From Pseudomonadales bacterium (GTDB lineage: Bacteria; Pseudomonadota; Gammaproteobacteria; Pseudomonadales; Pseudohongiellaceae): a DNA stretch of 15,189 nt. Positions within the stretch are counted from its first letter, which is position 1. Each line of letters starts with the position of its first letter. The stretch lies in contig JAKSCP010000139.1 in the NCBI GenBank assembly GCA_022360535.1, positions 1 through 15,189 of the forward strand, in the 5' to 3' direction. Positions 13,900 to 15,189 of this stretch are shown here, piece after piece. A program made the position numbers and the translations under genes. The notes under the pieces were generated by a model. It had not been told where the DNA came from. It did not search any database and worked only from the letters and a program-made list of their open reading frames with translations.

Positions 13900-14589
13900 T
13901 TAGTCTCCGGTATCTGCCTCTACCAGTCTGTTCACTTCCTGCAATCGCTCTGGTGTCCCCACATCGATCCAGAGCCCGGAATGTACTTCTCCACTTACTT
14001 TATCGGCCTTCATTGCCTCTTGCAGCAGCGGCACGTGAGATCGGGGCTGTATGGGCAATCCGGCGAACAGATTCTTATGCATCACGCTGATGCCGCTGAA
14101 GGTCAGACGTTGGTCTCTGGCCTCATGGTCTTCATGCACTCTGCCATCTTCATCGATGTAGAAATCTCCATGGGGATGGTGTTCAGCGTTGGCCACCAAG
14201 ACTAGATGAGCTAATCGGTCTTTGCCATCGACTGGTTCTAATTTCGAGAAATCGAAGTCCGTCCAGATATCAGAATTAACTACAATGAAACTATCGTCCC
14301 GAAGTTTTGGCAGGGATTTGATAATGCCGCCGGCGGTCTCCAGGCGAATTGCCTCCCGGGAATATTCGATTTCCAGTCCAAATCGAGAGCCATCACCCAG
14401 AGCTTCTTCTATCTTCGCCCCCAGATAGAAATGATTGATTACCACGCCGGTTACGCCAGCGGCTGACAATCGATCAAGCTGGTGTTCGATCAGGCTCTTT
14501 TCGCCTACTTTTAACAGAGGTTTGGGGAGGTCCGCAGTTAACGGCTGCATGCGCTTTCCCAGCCCCGCCGCCAGGATCATTGCTCGCAT
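13900..14589 (-). CDS. murU: N-acetylmuramate alpha-1-phosphate uridylyltransferase
   Basis: A 229-residue nucleotidyltransferase. It opens MRAMILAAGLGKRMQPLT and DLPKPLL, the UTP-binding signature of sugar-1-phosphate uridylyltransferases. VVNSDIWTDFDF (about 107-118) holds the metal-binding Asp, and LTFSGISVMH with GLWIDVGTPERLQEV are shared with MurU of Pseudomonas. MurU makes UDP-MurNAc from MurNAc-1-phosphate in a peptidoglycan recycling shortcut that bypasses MurA and underlies intrinsic fosfomycin tolerance in pseudomonads. Directly upstream lies the matching kinase amgK (19-base gap), which strengthens this call over a generic mannose-1-phosphate guanylyltransferase. It is cytosolic. 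The same frame continues into djlA after its TAA. Confidence 0.92.
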   Translation of the reverse strand: MRAMILAAGLGKRMQPLTADLPKPLLKVGEKSLIEHQLDRLSAAGVTGVVINHFYLGAKIEEALGDGSRFGLEIEYSREAIRLETAGGIIKSLPKLRDDSFIVVNSDIWTDFDFSKLEPVDGKDRLAHLVLVANAEHHPHGDFYIDEDGRVHEDHEARDQRLTFSGISVMHKNLFAGLPIQPRSHVPLLQEAMKADKVSGEVHSGLWIDVGTPERLQEVNRLVEADTGD

Positions 14590-14608
14590 AATGGCTTAAC
14601 AGCTAGCG

Positions 14609-15189
14609 CTAGTTATGGGGAAGCCGTTCCTGTGCCAGGGGCACAATCGCGCGTAGGAACCAGTCCCGAAAAGCACTCATTTCAGAGTGCCGGCTAGAGA
14701 TCTCCGTAAAATAGTGAATGACCAAGGGAATATCGGCCAGATAGCGGGATTTATTATCCCGAATAGCCAGGCGGGAGAAGATGCCCATCACCTTGAGATT
14801 GCGCTGCAGGCCCATGAGATCGAGGTCTCGGCGAAATTGCTCGGGGCTTATAGAAGCCACGATTCCGGTTTCTTGCGCTTTCTCGAAGTAGTAGCCGGCC
14901 CAGGAATCTACCTGTTCGCTGGGCCAGCAGATGTAGCAGTCCCGCAACAAGGAAACCAGGTCGTAAGTATAGGGTCCTCTTACTGCATCCTGGAAATCGA
15001 TTATGCCGGGACTGTTCTCTTGCGGCAGTAGCATGAGATTGCGCGAATGATAATCCCGATGCACAACGACAGTTTCCTGTGCCAACGCACAGTCTTCCAG
15101 AAACCTTAAAGTGTCAGTAATAAGTTGACGTTCCTCTTCTGCGAGATCCATCTGTAACAGCTTTCCGCAAAACCACTCTTCAAACAGCG
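14609..15189 (-). CDS. amgK: N-acetylmuramate/N-acetylglucosamine anomeric kinase, C-terminal part (5' end outside window)
   Basis: The frame is open on the minus strand through the window edge: codons before the internal ATG at 15151 read LFEEWFCGKLLQ, which fits the family, so the ATG is internal and the true start lies beyond 15189. The visible 193 residues contain the aminoglycoside-phosphotransferase-type catalytic loop VVVHRDYHSRNLML and the metal-binding GIIDFQDAVRGPYTYDLVSLLRD. AmgK phosphorylates the anomeric position of MurNAc and GlcNAc, feeding MurU next door. Pairing with murU separates it from true aminoglycoside kinases and other APH-fold enzymes. The ATP-binding N-lobe is missing from the window. 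Confidence 0.92.
   Translation of the reverse strand, partial: LFEEWFCGKLLQMDLAEEERQLITDTLRFLEDCALAQETVVVHRDYHSRNLMLLPQENSPGIIDFQDAVRGPYTYDLVSLLRDCYICWPSEQVDSWAGYYFEKAQETGIVASISPEQFRRDLDLMGLQRNLKVMGIFSRLAIRDNKSRYLADIPLVIHYFTEISSRHSEMSAFRDWFLRAIVPLAQERLPHN

Noticed and set aside
1..15189. A defence, mobile or secondary-metabolite system
   Set aside because: Every long open frame is accounted for by a conserved core gene or its shadow; there are no transposase, integrase, toxin, nuclease, phage or CRISPR-like sequences, so no such system is claimed.

Overview
The window is chromosomal housekeeping DNA from a gammaproteobacterium of the Pseudomonas/Cellvibrionales type, probably aquatic or marine. 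This rests on protein resemblance recalled from memory: Fis, the Vfr-like CRP, TrpG, TrpE and Coq7 read almost like their Pseudomonas counterparts. No database search was run. I see no rRNA, tRNA, CRISPR array, transposase, prophage or toxin/defence genes.

Layout. (1) 1-4394, plus strand: 3' end of dusB, then fis (ATGA overlap), purH, a 248-bp gap holding a palindromic repeat, purD, and coq7 with no gap after purD. These cover tRNA modification, nucleoid/growth-phase control, the last purine steps and ubiquinone hydroxylation. (2) 4389-5408, minus: an OsmC-family protein followed by a small SAM methyltransferase. (3) 5665-6300, plus: crp/vfr, behind what looks like a class II CRP-dependent, self-regulated promoter. 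(4) 6412-9229, minus: trpG-trpD-trpC-dgkA, a tightly packed anthranilate/indole-glycerol-phosphate operon ending in diacylglycerol kinase. (5) 9412-10833, plus: class I photolyase phrB. (6) 10869-15189, minus: amgK (cut by the window end), murU, djlA, rpe, trpE. This run covers peptidoglycan sugar recycling, a J-domain co-chaperone, the pentose phosphate epimerase and the large subunit of anthranilate synthase.

Together, trpE (with rpe) and trpGDC supply the early tryptophan pathway from two transcription units separated by the photolyase. The arrangement matches the Pseudomonas arrangement in which trpE and trpGDC are separate units, but here gph is missing between rpe and trpE. Blocks that lie apart in P. 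aeruginosa (dusB-fis-purHD; coq7..osmC-vfr-trpCDG; rpe-trpE; murU-amgK) are contiguous here.

I found no novel multi-gene system. The points most worth a second look are non-coding: the CRP-type promoter of crp, three 11-bp tandem repeats between the likely rpe-trpE promoter and its ribosome binding site, an inverted repeat across the likely trpGDC promoter, and a double palindrome between purH and purD. Several starts are placed differently from the longest open frame (trpC, trpD, trpG, trpE, dgkA); the reasons are given in each entry.
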